Assembly: GCA_002887195.1 (NCBI GenBank)
Contig: PJAB01000033.1
Coordinates: 1 to 56,875, forward strand
Length of the DNA: 56,875 nucleotides
From: Chrysochromulina parva
Lineage: Eukaryota; Haptophyta; Prymnesiales; Chrysochromulinaceae
Direction of reading: 5' to 3'
A program made the position numbers and the translations under genes. The notes under the pieces are model-generated. The model searched no databases. It saw nothing but the letters and a program-made list of their open reading frames with translations, and had not been told where the DNA came from. Every line of letters starts with the position of its first letter. The first letter of the stretch is position 1. This document shows positions 1 through 8,605 of the stretch, piece by piece.

Positions 1-112
1 GCACATAGTAGGAGTACTGGTCCGCGCGCTCTTCTTGAAAAATCCGTACGTGCGTCTCCTGGTTGTTGATGTAGTAGAGGGCCTTCACCAACATCGCTTT
101 CGGGATCGCCGG
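1..112 (-). CDS. Partial unrecognised gene at the window edge
   Basis: Read on the minus strand, the first ~112 bases are open to the edge and look coding. The translation includes AIPKAMLVKALYYINNQ and then THVRIFQEERADQYSYYV. Composition is protein-like rather than the arginine/proline-rich output of non-coding GC-rich frames. The upstream limit is unclear: the frame stays open further up, and an ATG (in KAML) could be internal or a start. The short text resembles the cytosolic segment after the last membrane span of some amino-acid/cation transporters, but that is a weak impression. I do not assign a function. Confidence 0.3.
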
Positions 113-639
113 CACGGAGAGAATGGGAGCACGGTGGGCATGAAGATTCCGTCCATCCCCCCAATTTGTATAGGAAACCCCCCCGCACCCTATCTTTAGA
201 GGTGCGACTACGCGTTGCGTACTGTCGTCTACCGTATCCCTTGTACCGTATACGAGTTAAAGGTAATAGTAACGTGACCGCCGCGACGTCTTCGTCTAAA
301 CGTGCGGGTTAGTGCGAAAGGTTATTGTAGGTTAGATGCAGCAGGGCACGTGTCCCACGAGGCACGTACGACGTTCCGGCCGGCGGTCGACCGGCTACCG
401 CTGCCGCGGCGCGGCGCTTGCTTATGATGCAGCAGCACCTCGTCCGGTTGTATTTGGTCGCAGTTACGTTCTATGGTGAAGCACGCACAATTCAATCTGC
501 ATGCACCGTACGACCGCGACCACACAGCGCCAGTTTTTGTGTTTCATGTGGTAGTGGCTGGTCAGTGCGCATTGTCGATTCACCCTTTTCGCAATTCGAA
601 GTTGTTTCATAGATGAGAACACCTTTTTGCGTACCGGTA

Positions 640-1365
640 GGTTACCGGTAAAAAGACACCGGGTACCGGTACAGTCCCGTGTGTCCCGTGTGTGTCCCGG
701 CTCCCCCGGTGTCTTTTTACCGGTACAGTCCCGGAACAGTACCGCTACCCGGCTCCCCCGGGTTGGGGGGGGGGGGGGTGTTATCGAGTTTGGGGGGGTT
801 TGTTATCAGGATATATTACGTATTCTGATGTATCGTGATGTATCCTGCGTGTATCCTGAAGGATACATGTATCCCTAATGTATCCTGATGTATCTCAAAT
901 GTATCTTGAATGCCCTGTTACATTCCAAAGATTTTTTGCATGTATTTTACACGTATCCCAAACGAGTCCAAGATACATTTTGGGATACATATCAAATACA
1001 TCAGGATATATGTATCTTGCACGTGGGATACATGCGGGATACATGCGGGATACATATGAGATACATGTATCCGTAGAGGTTCGAGGATACATTGAGGATA
1101 CATGCGGGATACATGAGAGATACATAATGAGATACATGTATCTCAATTGTATCCAGAGAGGTAGAACGTATCTGAGGGCGTATCTGCAAATGTATCTTGT
1201 TGTATCCTGATGTATCTTGATGTATATGAACGGGACACATCAAGATACGTTCACGATACATGCACGATACATGCATGGGATACGTATCCTGATAACAACC
1301 CCCCCCAAATTCGATATCAAACCCCCCGTCACCCCGGCTCCCCCCGGTGTCTTTTTACCGGTACC
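640..1365. mobile_element. Foldback / MITE-like element
   Basis: A 20-base motif containing GTGTCTTTTTACC occurs in one orientation at 1343-1362 and 705-724, and as its reverse complement at 644-663. Inside it, the left arm (about 765-813: G-run, ATCGAGTTT, G-run, GTTATCAGGATA) is mirrored on the right (about 1285-1340: TATCCTGATAAC, C-run, AAATTCGATATC, C-run). The arms enclose a core dense in TGTATC/GATACA. No transposase frame is present, so this would be a non-autonomous foldback element. A target-site duplication is not obvious. Coordinates are approximate. Confidence 0.5.
803..1290. repeat. GATACAT/ATGTATC-rich repeat core
   Basis: Dozens of GATACAT or its complement ATGTATC are spaced about 9-12 bases apart. 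Orientation alternates in blocks: TGTATC-type mainly around 805-905 and 1135-1225, GATACA-type around 950-1135 and 1230-1285. It is a degenerate simple repeat with internal dyad symmetry. The tyrosine/methionine-rich frames it generates on both strands are repeat artefacts, not genes. Confidence 0.7.
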
Positions 1366-1418
1366 GGGATAAGCAAGCTAGTTAGTCGAAACAACACAAG
1401 TACCTAAACGAGCGTAAT

Positions 1419-1442
1419 CGAGTTGCTTGCTTGCTTGCTTGC
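1419..1442. repeat. (TTGC)n tetranucleotide microsatellite
   Basis: Five consecutive TTGC-type units lie about 120 bases upstream of the lectin/TIR receptor start codon, next to further CCGGGATCTTTTTACCGGG motifs related to the foldback element. Confidence 0.7.
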
Positions 1443-1564
1443 CTGTACCGGGATCTTTTTACCGGGACCCGTTACATGTAACGAACCGCAAGACCCGGAA
1501 CCAAGGCAACGAGGTTCGGCCTGTAGGAGTCCAGGGGTGAGATCGAGGCCGCGGGGGCGAAACG

Positions 1565-4270
1565 ATGGCTGTCAGTCCTGCCAAGCGACCCGCCTCGGCC
1601 GTGTACCTCCTCTTCGTGCTCACAGACGTCGCCTCCGCCACGTGCCCCGGCGGCTGGACGCGCTTTGACGAGGGCGGCAAGTGCTACAAGGTGACCGCGG
1701 GGCGGTTCAACGCCTTGGGGTGCGCGGCAGCGTGCGGTGAGAATGCGTCGCTCGCGTGCATCCGCTCAAGCGCCGAGGCTGACTTTGTTGCCAGCCTCAC
1801 ACGCAGCGCGGGTGATGTGTGGATCGGGCTCTACCAGTCGGCCGGCGGCGCAGAGCCCGGTGGTGGGTGGGACACGTGCGCTTCGGGCGAGGCAACCAAC
1901 TTTACACTTTGGGGGGACGGGTTCCCGAGCAATGTCGCCTTCTACGCCGCCCCTGCCTCCGCCCGCTCGAAGGAAATTTTTCGGGTCGGGGTCGCAGCCT
2001 CCGCAGTCGTCGCCTTCTCAGCCCCAGCCATCTCGGTCCCCCTTTCGGCCGTGGCCTTCGTCGCACTCGCACCCTTCTCTGCAGCCGTCGCCTTATCGGA
2101 CGCCACCATCTGGGGCGTTGGTCAGCAATGCGCCGCCAAGACTCGCGCGTTTCTGCATGATGAGTGGTTCGATCATCCCTGCTATCATCCCCACCAGTGT
2201 TTGTGCGAGCTTGGCGCCTCCGCCTCCGCCGAGTACCTCTCATTCATCGAGGCGGACATTCAGGAAGGACTTCAGCAACTCCGCTGGAGCGTGGTCCTCC
2301 TATACGGCATCATGATTCCCGCGTGCTGGATCTTCACTCCCGCCTTCTTCATCTGCACTGTCCTCGCCTGGTCCCGCCTCGATTGCAAGACACGCGCGCT
2401 GGCGGCGGTGGGGATGCAGCAGGACCTGTTACCTGCTGTGACCACCGCAGGACCTGTCGCCCGAGCCTCGGCGAACGCGGAGGCCAAGCTCGCAAACGCG
2501 GAGGCCAAGGGTCGGCAGCTCCGTCTGCGTGTGAGCGGGACATTTGTACAGCTCGCCTGGATGCTGTTCGTGCTGGCAGTCGGTCCAACGATAGGCCTGT
2601 TCTTCGGCGTCGACCTCACGCTCATTGCGGGAGCCCAAGGTTTCTACAACGCCGCGTTGCCTTGGGCGATTGCCCTACTGTTCCTCAGTCTGCGCCCCAC
2701 CGACACCAGAGCTATCACCTTCACGTGCATCATTATCTTCGCTATCTTACTGATCGCCACCGGGATCTATTTCATCCTCGCCCCGGCGGGGGGTGTAGGC
2801 CTCATCTTACCCTTCATCTGCGCATCTTGTGCTGCGCTCGTCTGGCCGACACTGAACGTGCGCCTCCCACAACGTCGGCTAGCGGAGCTCACGAAACTAG
2901 CCAAAGCGGAGGCCGAGGCCAAGACCAATGCAGAAAATGTGGCGGCCGAGGTGATGGCGGCCCCAGAAAAAGCCGCGGCGGTGGAGGCGAAGGAGGATGA
3001 CTGTTCGGCTGAGTATGCCACGAGGGCGGAGAAGCAAAACACCTTGGATGCGGGGAAACTCACAGAGGATCAGAGAAAGGAGATAGTGAAGCTTCAACAG
3101 AAGCTTGCGCTGATGCAGCCGCGCCGCAAGCTGAAACGCCTGTGGCGAGCGTTCCGCCTCATATCAGTCGGGTTTGCCACCCTCTTTCTGGCCTTCTGCA
3201 TCAACGAAACGCTAGTCGACCCGTTTGATGACCCCATAGCCACACAAGGCACGGAGTCAAACATAAGCATCAGCGCCAGCTGGTTGATCGCCTCGCTCGT
3301 CTTGACGCCCGCCAACCGTGGCCGCGTCGTGGCGTGGCTCGGCGCGCTCGGCAAGTCCAACACGGCCGAAAACGAGGCCGCGGCGATTGCGGCGCTCGTC
3401 AACAACCTCTCCGCCGAAGAGGCGTTCAAGCGAGGGAAAGAGCTCTTCCGTAAGCTGCCATTTTCTCGACTGACGGCTGAAGATCTCCCTGGGACGAGCA
3501 AGGTTCTGGGAGGGTCTTCAAATGGCATGAGCGCTGCCGCCCAGCCCGCCAAGGAGTTCAGTAAAAAGACGGAGAAAGCGATTCTTCACGAAGTGTTCAA
3601 GCGGGGGAAAGAGCTCTTCCGTAAGCTGCCTTTTTCTCGACTGACGGCTGAAGATCTCCCCGGGACGAGCAAGGTTCTGGGAGGGTCTTCAAATGGCATG
3701 AGCGCTGCCGCCCAGCCCACCAAGGAGCTGAGTGACAAGACGGAGAAAGCGATTCTTCACGAAGTCGACGCCTTCATCTCGCACTCGTGGTCCGACGACG
3801 GCGACGCCAAGTACGCTCGAATGACGGAGTGGGCGGCCGGGCGCGATGTCAGCATTTGGCTTGACAAGGCGTGCCTTGACCAGAGAGACATCAAAACGAG
3901 CCTCGCGGGGCTGCCCGTCTTCCTCGCGGGCTGCAAGCAGCTGCTTGTGCTCGCAGGGCCCACGTACGCGTCTCGGCTGTGGTGCGTGATGGAGATCTTT
4001 GTCTTCGTGCGCATGGGCGGCAACCGCGAGGACATGGTCGTGCGGCTGCTGAGCGGCGCGACCGACTTAGCGCCGGCGCTGCAGAAGTTTGACGCGGGCA
4101 AGGCGAAGACCTTCGACCCAACCGACCGTGAGATGCTGTGGGCGGTGATCGAGGCAGCGTTCGGCACCTTCGACCCGTTCAACAAGATTGTGCGTGCCAT
4201 GCTCACGGACAAGATTCAGAGGGGCCGGTCTGCGCACTTAGCATCTCTGCAGCTCCCTGTTAGTGTGTAA
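1565..4270 (+). CDS. C-type lectin-like, multi-pass membrane, TIR-like domain protein
   Basis: A 901-residue ORF from ATG 1565. A short hydrophobic leader precedes a C-type-lectin-like domain (about 29-222) that starts CPGGWTRF and ends DEWFDHPC...CLCE. The middle has several hydrophobic segments (about 240-268, 330-430, 532-551, 572-583) with a charged Ala/Glu/Lys-rich helical stretch at 440-520. Residues ~620-734 are two copies of a 57-residue unit. The C-terminus (about 735-860) is a TIR-like fold: DAFISHSWSDD, IWLDKACLDQ and SRLWCVMEIF, keeping the W-C-x-x-E pattern where TIR enzymes carry their catalytic Glu. The lectin fold is split by an odd Ala/Val/Ser-rich insert, 1934-2125 (192 bp, GT...CAG, in frame, no stops). 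Removing it joins FPSN to QCAAK and restores a normal CTLD, so it is probably an intron. I infer an extracellular sugar or ligand sensor coupled to an intracellular TIR-like module. Confidence 0.75.
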   Translation: MAVSPAKRPASAVYLLFVLTDVASATCPGGWTRFDEGGKCYKVTAGRFNALGCAAACGENASLACIRSSAEADFVASLTRSAGDVWIGLYQSAGGAEPGGGWDTCASGEATNFTLWGDGFPSNVAFYAAPASARSKEIFRVGVAASAVVAFSAPAISVPLSAVAFVALAPFSAAVALSDATIWGVGQQCAAKTRAFLHDEWFDHPCYHPHQCLCELGASASAEYLSFIEADIQEGLQQLRWSVVLLYGIMIPACWIFTPAFFICTVLAWSRLDCKTRALAAVGMQQDLLPAVTTAGPVARASANAEAKLANAEAKGRQLRLRVSGTFVQLAWMLFVLAVGPTIGLFFGVDLTLIAGAQGFYNAALPWAIALLFLSLRPTDTRAITFTCIIIFAILLIATGIYFILAPAGGVGLILPFICASCAALVWPTLNVRLPQRRLAELTKLAKAEAEAKTNAENVAAEVMAAPEKAAAVEAKEDDCSAEYATRAEKQNTLDAGKLTEDQRKEIVKLQQKLALMQPRRKLKRLWRAFRLISVGFATLFLAFCINETLVDPFDDPIATQGTESNISISASWLIASLVLTPANRGRVVAWLGALGKSNTAENEAAAIAALVNNLSAEEAFKRGKELFRKLPFSRLTAEDLPGTSKVLGGSSNGMSAAAQPAKEFSKKTEKAILHEVFKRGKELFRKLPFSRLTAEDLPGTSKVLGGSSNGMSAAAQPTKELSDKTEKAILHEVDAFISHSWSDDGDAKYARMTEWAAGRDVSIWLDKACLDQRDIKTSLAGLPVFLAGCKQLLVLAGPTYASRLWCVMEIFVFVRMGGNREDMVVRLLSGATDLAPALQKFDAGKAKTFDPTDREMLWAVIEAAFGTFDPFNKIVRAMLTDKIQRGRSAHLASLQLPVSV
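3424..3765 (+). repeat. 171-bp in-frame tandem duplication
   Basis: Copies lie at 3424-3594 and 3595-3765. They differ at only a handful of positions, so the duplication is recent. Each encodes 57 residues beginning FKRGKELFRKLPFSRL, immediately before the TIR-like domain. Confidence 0.9.
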
Positions 4271-4303
4271 TTTGTTGCGCCCCGCGTTGGATTAGGCTGA
4301 CGC

Positions 4304-4360
4304 GGCGCCTCTTGAGCGCCTACCGAACAGGCTGGGCGCCTCTTGAGCGCCTACCGAACA
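4304..4360 (+). repeat. 31-bp-period direct repeat between two genes
   Basis: The motif starting GGCGCCTCTTGAGCGCC occurs at 4304-4330 and 4335-4360, in the 156-bp gap between the receptor stop and the next ATG. It probably lies in a 3' or 5' untranslated region. Confidence 0.8.
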
Positions 4361-4426
4361 CACCGTGAGAAAGGGGCGCCGAAATCAACAGTCCTTTCAC
4401 ACTTTGCCGTCGTCGACGACGCAGAA

Positions 4427-4779
4427 ATGAGGCCGAGTGCAGTCGTGGCTGTTGACGTCGCTGTCACGGCCATCATCTGCACAGGTGCCGCAATGCTCAT
4501 GTACCGCGTGCTTCGTCTGCGACGTGCTGCACTGGAGCATAGCCGACAGATCGAAGAGGCACTCCAACGGCTTGGCGTCGCGCAAGAGCGGCTGCAGCGT
4601 GATGACCAACGCCTGGAACGATTCGAGCAACGCTTGGAGACGGTGCAGCGCTGCATGATCGAGCAGTTGGCGGCGCAAGCCGCCGTGCCCACCAGCATCC
4701 ACCGCGTGACCATTCCCGACAGCCACAACTGGCTGGCCAGCTCCGTGATGGCCGAGGCGTCTGCGCCCGCGTACGCATC

Positions 4780-4811
<32 letters not shown>

Positions 4812-6261
4812 TGCCCGTGCCCACGATTGCTGCCGCATTCGACGGCACGAGGCCGCCAGATGCCACGTCGGACAACACGATCAAGCGCCTCGCCGCACCC
4901 TGCTACTTCTTGTTGCTTCCGGCGGAGGCGCTGCAGCGCGTGCTCACTCTGGCGGACAGCAGCGCTACGATGGTCGTGTGCGAGCGCGTTTGCCGCGAGT
5001 GGCACCAGGCGGTGGCGGCGCTACCCTTTTGGCCAGCTTGGCGCGCGCGCGGCGGCTCCCTCGCCGAGAGTCCCTTTTTGCTGCCGGGCACCGTCGCTTT
5101 CACCTTTGGCGCGCCTCCCACAGAAATCTCTTCCGAGGTGCGCGCGGCAGGCGCGCGGGCCATCGAGCACGCACGGCAGCTCGCGCCCGGCCGCCTACAG
5201 CTCGCCGTGTGCGGCACGCAGTGGACGGTGCTGCACATGGCGCCGGGTGGTACAGGCGAGCCGACTGCCCTTTGCCAGCACCAGGCGCGCGACTTTTTGA
5301 TGTGCGCGTGCGCAGCGAGCGGCCTCGTCTTCAGCGGCGATAAGGAGGCTCAGCTGCGCGTGTGGTGCGCGCGCACGGGCGAGCTGCTCGCGCGCGTCGG
5401 CTTCTCTGGAGCGGCGGTCACGGCGATGGCGGCCTCGGCGGGGCGGCTGCTCGTGGGCGATTCGCAAGGCCACGTGACCGCTCTCTCGTCGAGTGCTCTC
5501 CTCCGCGGCGAGACGCATGCGATCGCATGGCGCGCACACGACGGCAAGACGGCCACGCTGCACGCGCGCCCGTACGACGATGGCTTTCTCTCGGGCGGCA
5601 CCGATGGCGCGGTCCGCTCGTGGCAGTACGCAGAGCTCCAACGCGAGGCGCACGAGCTCCGTATGCGCGCCGTCAGCGCACACAGCGGCGCGGTCGGAAA
5701 CGGCTCCTCGGCCGGCGGCAGCGGCCGGCTACGCAGCAGCGCGTGCGTCGAGTTGGGTCTGTTTGCCATTGCCAACCCCGCGGCCATGGTGTGCGTCGCG
5801 CGCCACCAGGACACGGTGACTGCCTTGTGCCGCGACGGCGAACTTGCAGTCTCGGGCAGTCGCGAGGGTGAGGTGCAGGTGAGAGCCAACACATGCGCGT
5901 GTTGATTCACGAAGTACTGCCTACACACCATGCCCCTCACGCGTGTTGGCTCTGTGTTGGCCCGATTCACGAAGTGCAGGTCAACCGGCTTGCGGATGGC
6001 TCGCGCGTGTTCCGGCTCCCCAGCTCACTGGGCCCCATCAACTGCCTCGCGTGCCTGCGCGGCAAGCTGCTCCTGTGCTCCGACGACGGCCACCAGGCCA
6101 CCTTGCAGCTGTGGGACCTGACGACGCAGCGCCTCGTCCAAGAGCTCGGAGGCATCCGCAAGTGGAATGCGCCCACACACATCGCATACATGGGCTGCGA
6201 TCGGGCGATTTGGGTGCGCGACACGACGCTCTCCGTGCTGACGTGGGTGGAAGCGCCTTGA
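4427..6261 (+). CDS. Membrane-anchored F-box / WD40-repeat protein
   Basis: Two exons, 4427-5878 and 5980-6261, give 577 residues. ATG 4427 is used because the longer frame opens only with TTG. A membrane segment (VDVAVTAIICTGAAMLMY) is followed by a coiled coil (about 27-75), an Ala/Pro dipeptide stretch, an F-box-like helix set (LLLPAEALQRVLTLAD...VCREW) and a WD40-like propeller with VWCARTGE- and LWDLTTQ-type blades. The intron (101 bp, phase 0) is required, because exon 1 runs into a stop at 5905. Splicing joins GEVQ to VNRLADGS. F-box proteins usually recruit substrates to SCF ubiquitin ligases; the membrane anchor suggests a membrane-associated adaptor. Substrate unknown. Confidence 0.75.
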
Positions 6262-6818
6262 TCCTTCGAGGCGCTCTTCCGTACAGAACAGCCTACACAC
6301 CTCCAATGAAACTGCGTCTTGTGAGTTCTTATGTGAACCGTGCGTCTCGGACGAGAACTGCCCCCCGCCCCGGCCCCCGCCCGGCGCCTTCGCGCTTCGG
6401 TCGACGCTTCGGTGCTTCGGTCGAGTTTATTAATTTTCTTCAACTCGTCATGGTTTTGGTTAGGTTTTGGTATAAAGTGCGGCGCTGACGCGGGACGCGT
6501 TGATTCCGCGCACGGACCGGGGGCGGTACCCGTCGGGCGGCAACCGGCACATGCGTTGGCGGTACGGTAGCGGGTACGGGGGGAGGCGCGGGAGGCGGCG
6601 GGGGGCTTAGCGCATTAGCGGGGGCGCGAAGGCGAGGAGGGGCCGACTAATCCTCATAATACATAAACCTCCCTGACGGTGGCGTACACGGTCGGCGATC
6701 TCCGCGCCGTCAGTACGACCCGCGCAATACGGTACGCGCCTGGGGTGCGCAACGACGCCATACATCTATGAACAAATCACGGCAGGCATCTGCCAGCGAG
6801 GGAGCGGCTCGCCCCACC
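6262..6818. other. Intergenic region between convergent genes
   Basis: 557 bases between the ends of the F-box/WD40 gene and the minus-strand SRCR gene. It contains an AT-richer island near 6425-6475 and CGGGTACGGGG-like GC-rich text. I see no credible gene or structured RNA. Confidence 0.5.
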
Positions 6819-8342
6819 TCACACGCCCTCCTCCGCTTCGAGTGCCTTGCGCAGCGCGCTTGCGAGGGCGTGCTGCGCCTGCTCGCCCGAGTCAGCGGAG
6901 GGCGGCACGTGCAGCGCGATGTGCACCTCGCGCCGTGGTGGGCGCTTGTCGGCGCGGTCGGCGGCGTGGAGACGTGAGCAGAGGGCGAGCAGGCAGCCGA
7001 TGAGGACGACGACGCCGCCGACGGCCGTGGCGCCGCCGAGGGCGCCAACTTGTACCGGTGTGAGCCCAAGCGCCAGTGGTGCGCGCGCGACCCACCCGAC
7101 CGATCCCAGCTCGGGCGCGGGCGTGGGCGGCGGCGGCGGCGGCTTGCGCGGCACAGCGCATAGGAGGTGGATGTCCTCCGTGTGGGAACAGTCGGTGCTG
7201 CCCCAGCCGCGGAAGCCACAGTCGGTCAGCGCCGCCTCCTCTCCGCCGCACTGCAGATTCTCGATCCACACGGGCGCCGCGGGGCGCGGGATGGCCAGGC
7301 TCAGCCGAGGACGCTCGTCGTCGTACACGTTTGGGCTCGCAAGCGTCCAGTAGCGCAGGGGCGGGCCAAGGCCGAGCTGCCGGCACGCGACCGCCGCATC
7401 CGCGCGATCGAAGCCATCGTCGCACACAGTGCCCCAGGCAGCGATCCGGCCAAGTCGCGGGGACACCCGTGTGGGATCCAATGTGGCATTCACACCCGTG
7501 GCGCCGCCGCCCTCCTCGGCAGCGCTCGGGGGCAAGAGCCGCCACGGCGTCTCATAGTAAATCTCGAGGCGTCCCGTGTACGGCCCGGGCATGAGGCGTA
7601 TGGGCGGCGGCGGCATGGGCGGAGGGGGCGGCGGCGATGGCGACGGGCGTGGTGGCGGTGGCGGCGGCGAGGGCGGCGATGCCCAGCAAGAGAGTCTCAG
7701 CGGGTAGCGGCTGCTGCTGCGCCAGCCTCGCGCATTCGAGAGGCGCGGCGTCGAGGGCAGCAGCGACGAGAGTGGCTCACCGCCTGGGTGCCACTGCCAC
7801 CAAAAGCGCCAACCGCTCGCCTGCGTAGGGCATAAGGAGTCCGTCGGAGTGGAGCGAACGTAATTATCGTCCGTGAGCTCCGCACGCGGGCCCACCACCC
7901 ACGACCCCAAGGAGCTCAGAAAATAGAGGTACACGGTATCGTCGGATGAGTTTGAGCCGCTCGAGGCGTCCACCGACTTGTGCGAGAGGGCTCCGTGGTG
8001 CAGCTGCGGCGGCTGCTCCGCCTCCTTGACGTACACGTAACGGCCGTCGGGCGTCCGCCAATCGCGCCGCTGCGCAAACACGCCCAGTGCATCTGGCTTG
8101 GCGCAGCCAATGAATGAGCACGCGCCCATGAGCACGACGCGGTCACATGCGCACTTGGGCGACACCCAGTCCGCGAGTTGGGGACGTGTCGAGCAGAGCG
8201 AGCCATCGATGCCACAGGGATCGCACGGCGGACAGCAGCGGAAGCGACGGTAGAGCGCGTGGCAGGCTGCACCGCGCGCGTGCGCCTGCGAGCAAGTCTC
8301 GCCGCTCTGCTGTTCCTCAATGCATTGCCCGGCACCGAGCAT
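6819..8342 (-). CDS. SRCR-domain single-pass membrane protein
   Basis: The frame from ATG 8342 gives 507 residues; the longer frame starts only with GTG and runs through a microsatellite. A cysteine-rich N-terminal part (CIEEQQSGETCSQ, CCPPCDPCG) leads to a proline-rich spacer (PPSPPPPPPRP), then a scavenger-receptor cysteine-rich domain: GRLEIYYETP, WGTVCDDGFD, AVACRQLGLG, ENLQCGGEE and LTDCGFRGWG, ending LLCA. A second Pro-rich linker precedes one membrane span (VGALGGATAVGGVVVLIGCLLAL) and a ~60-residue tail. SRCR domains bind proteins or polyanions outside the cell, so a type I surface receptor is likely. No signal peptide is visible at ATG 8342, so a short upstream exon may be missing. 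Confidence 0.75.
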   Translation of the reverse strand: MLGAGQCIEEQQSGETCSQAHARGAACHALYRRFRCCPPCDPCGIDGSLCSTRPQLADWVSPKCACDRVVLMGACSFIGCAKPDALGVFAQRRDWRTPDGRYVYVKEAEQPPQLHHGALSHKSVDASSGSNSSDDTVYLYFLSSLGSWVVGPRAELTDDNYVRSTPTDSLCPTQASGWRFWWQWHPGGEPLSSLLPSTPRLSNARGWRSSSRYPLRLSCWASPPSPPPPPPRPSPSPPPPPPMPPPPIRLMPGPYTGRLEIYYETPWRLLPPSAAEEGGGATGVNATLDPTRVSPRLGRIAAWGTVCDDGFDRADAAVACRQLGLGPPLRYWTLASPNVYDDERPRLSLAIPRPAAPVWIENLQCGGEEAALTDCGFRGWGSTDCSHTEDIHLLCAVPRKPPPPPPTPAPELGSVGWVARAPLALGLTPVQVGALGGATAVGGVVVLIGCLLALCSRLHAADRADKRPPRREVHIALHVPPSADSGEQAQHALASALRKALEAEEGV

Positions 8343-8546
8343 GACGGTCGCACTACCCGGTTTCTGGTCCGGGTTTTCGTTCGGTCCTCGCACGCGTTCT
8401 TGGTCCGGGCCTTCTGCGCCTTCTGCTTCCGCACGAGCGCGCTCGCGATCGGTCCACGTCGCGAAACGTCCACTTTTCCCGAGAGGATCTTGGGGCCGTC
8501 TCGAAAGTCTTCCAAGGAGAAACTCAAAACGACTTGATTTCCACGA

Positions 8547-8581
8547 GACTTGACTTGACTTGACTTGACTTGACTTGACTT
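8547..8581. repeat. (TTGAC)7 pentanucleotide repeat in a divergent promoter region
   Basis: About seven perfect tandem TTGAC units sit between the SRCR gene (minus) and the methyltransferase gene (plus), 25 bases before ATG 8606. The same unit recurs at 37935-37973 and 31954-31981. Confidence 0.9.
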
Positions 8582-8605
8582 CGCGAGAGGAGGGTCTAGC
8601 TGCAC

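Noticed and set aside
878..1276. Tyr/Met/Ile-rich frames on both strands
   Set aside because: They are translations of the GATACAT repeat in several frames; no protein-like composition.
8547..8581. Tandem TTGACT as WRKY W-boxes
   Set aside because: The pentamer matches the W-box core, but WRKY factors are mainly a green-lineage family and nothing here supports one. Kept only as an uninterpreted promoter repeat.
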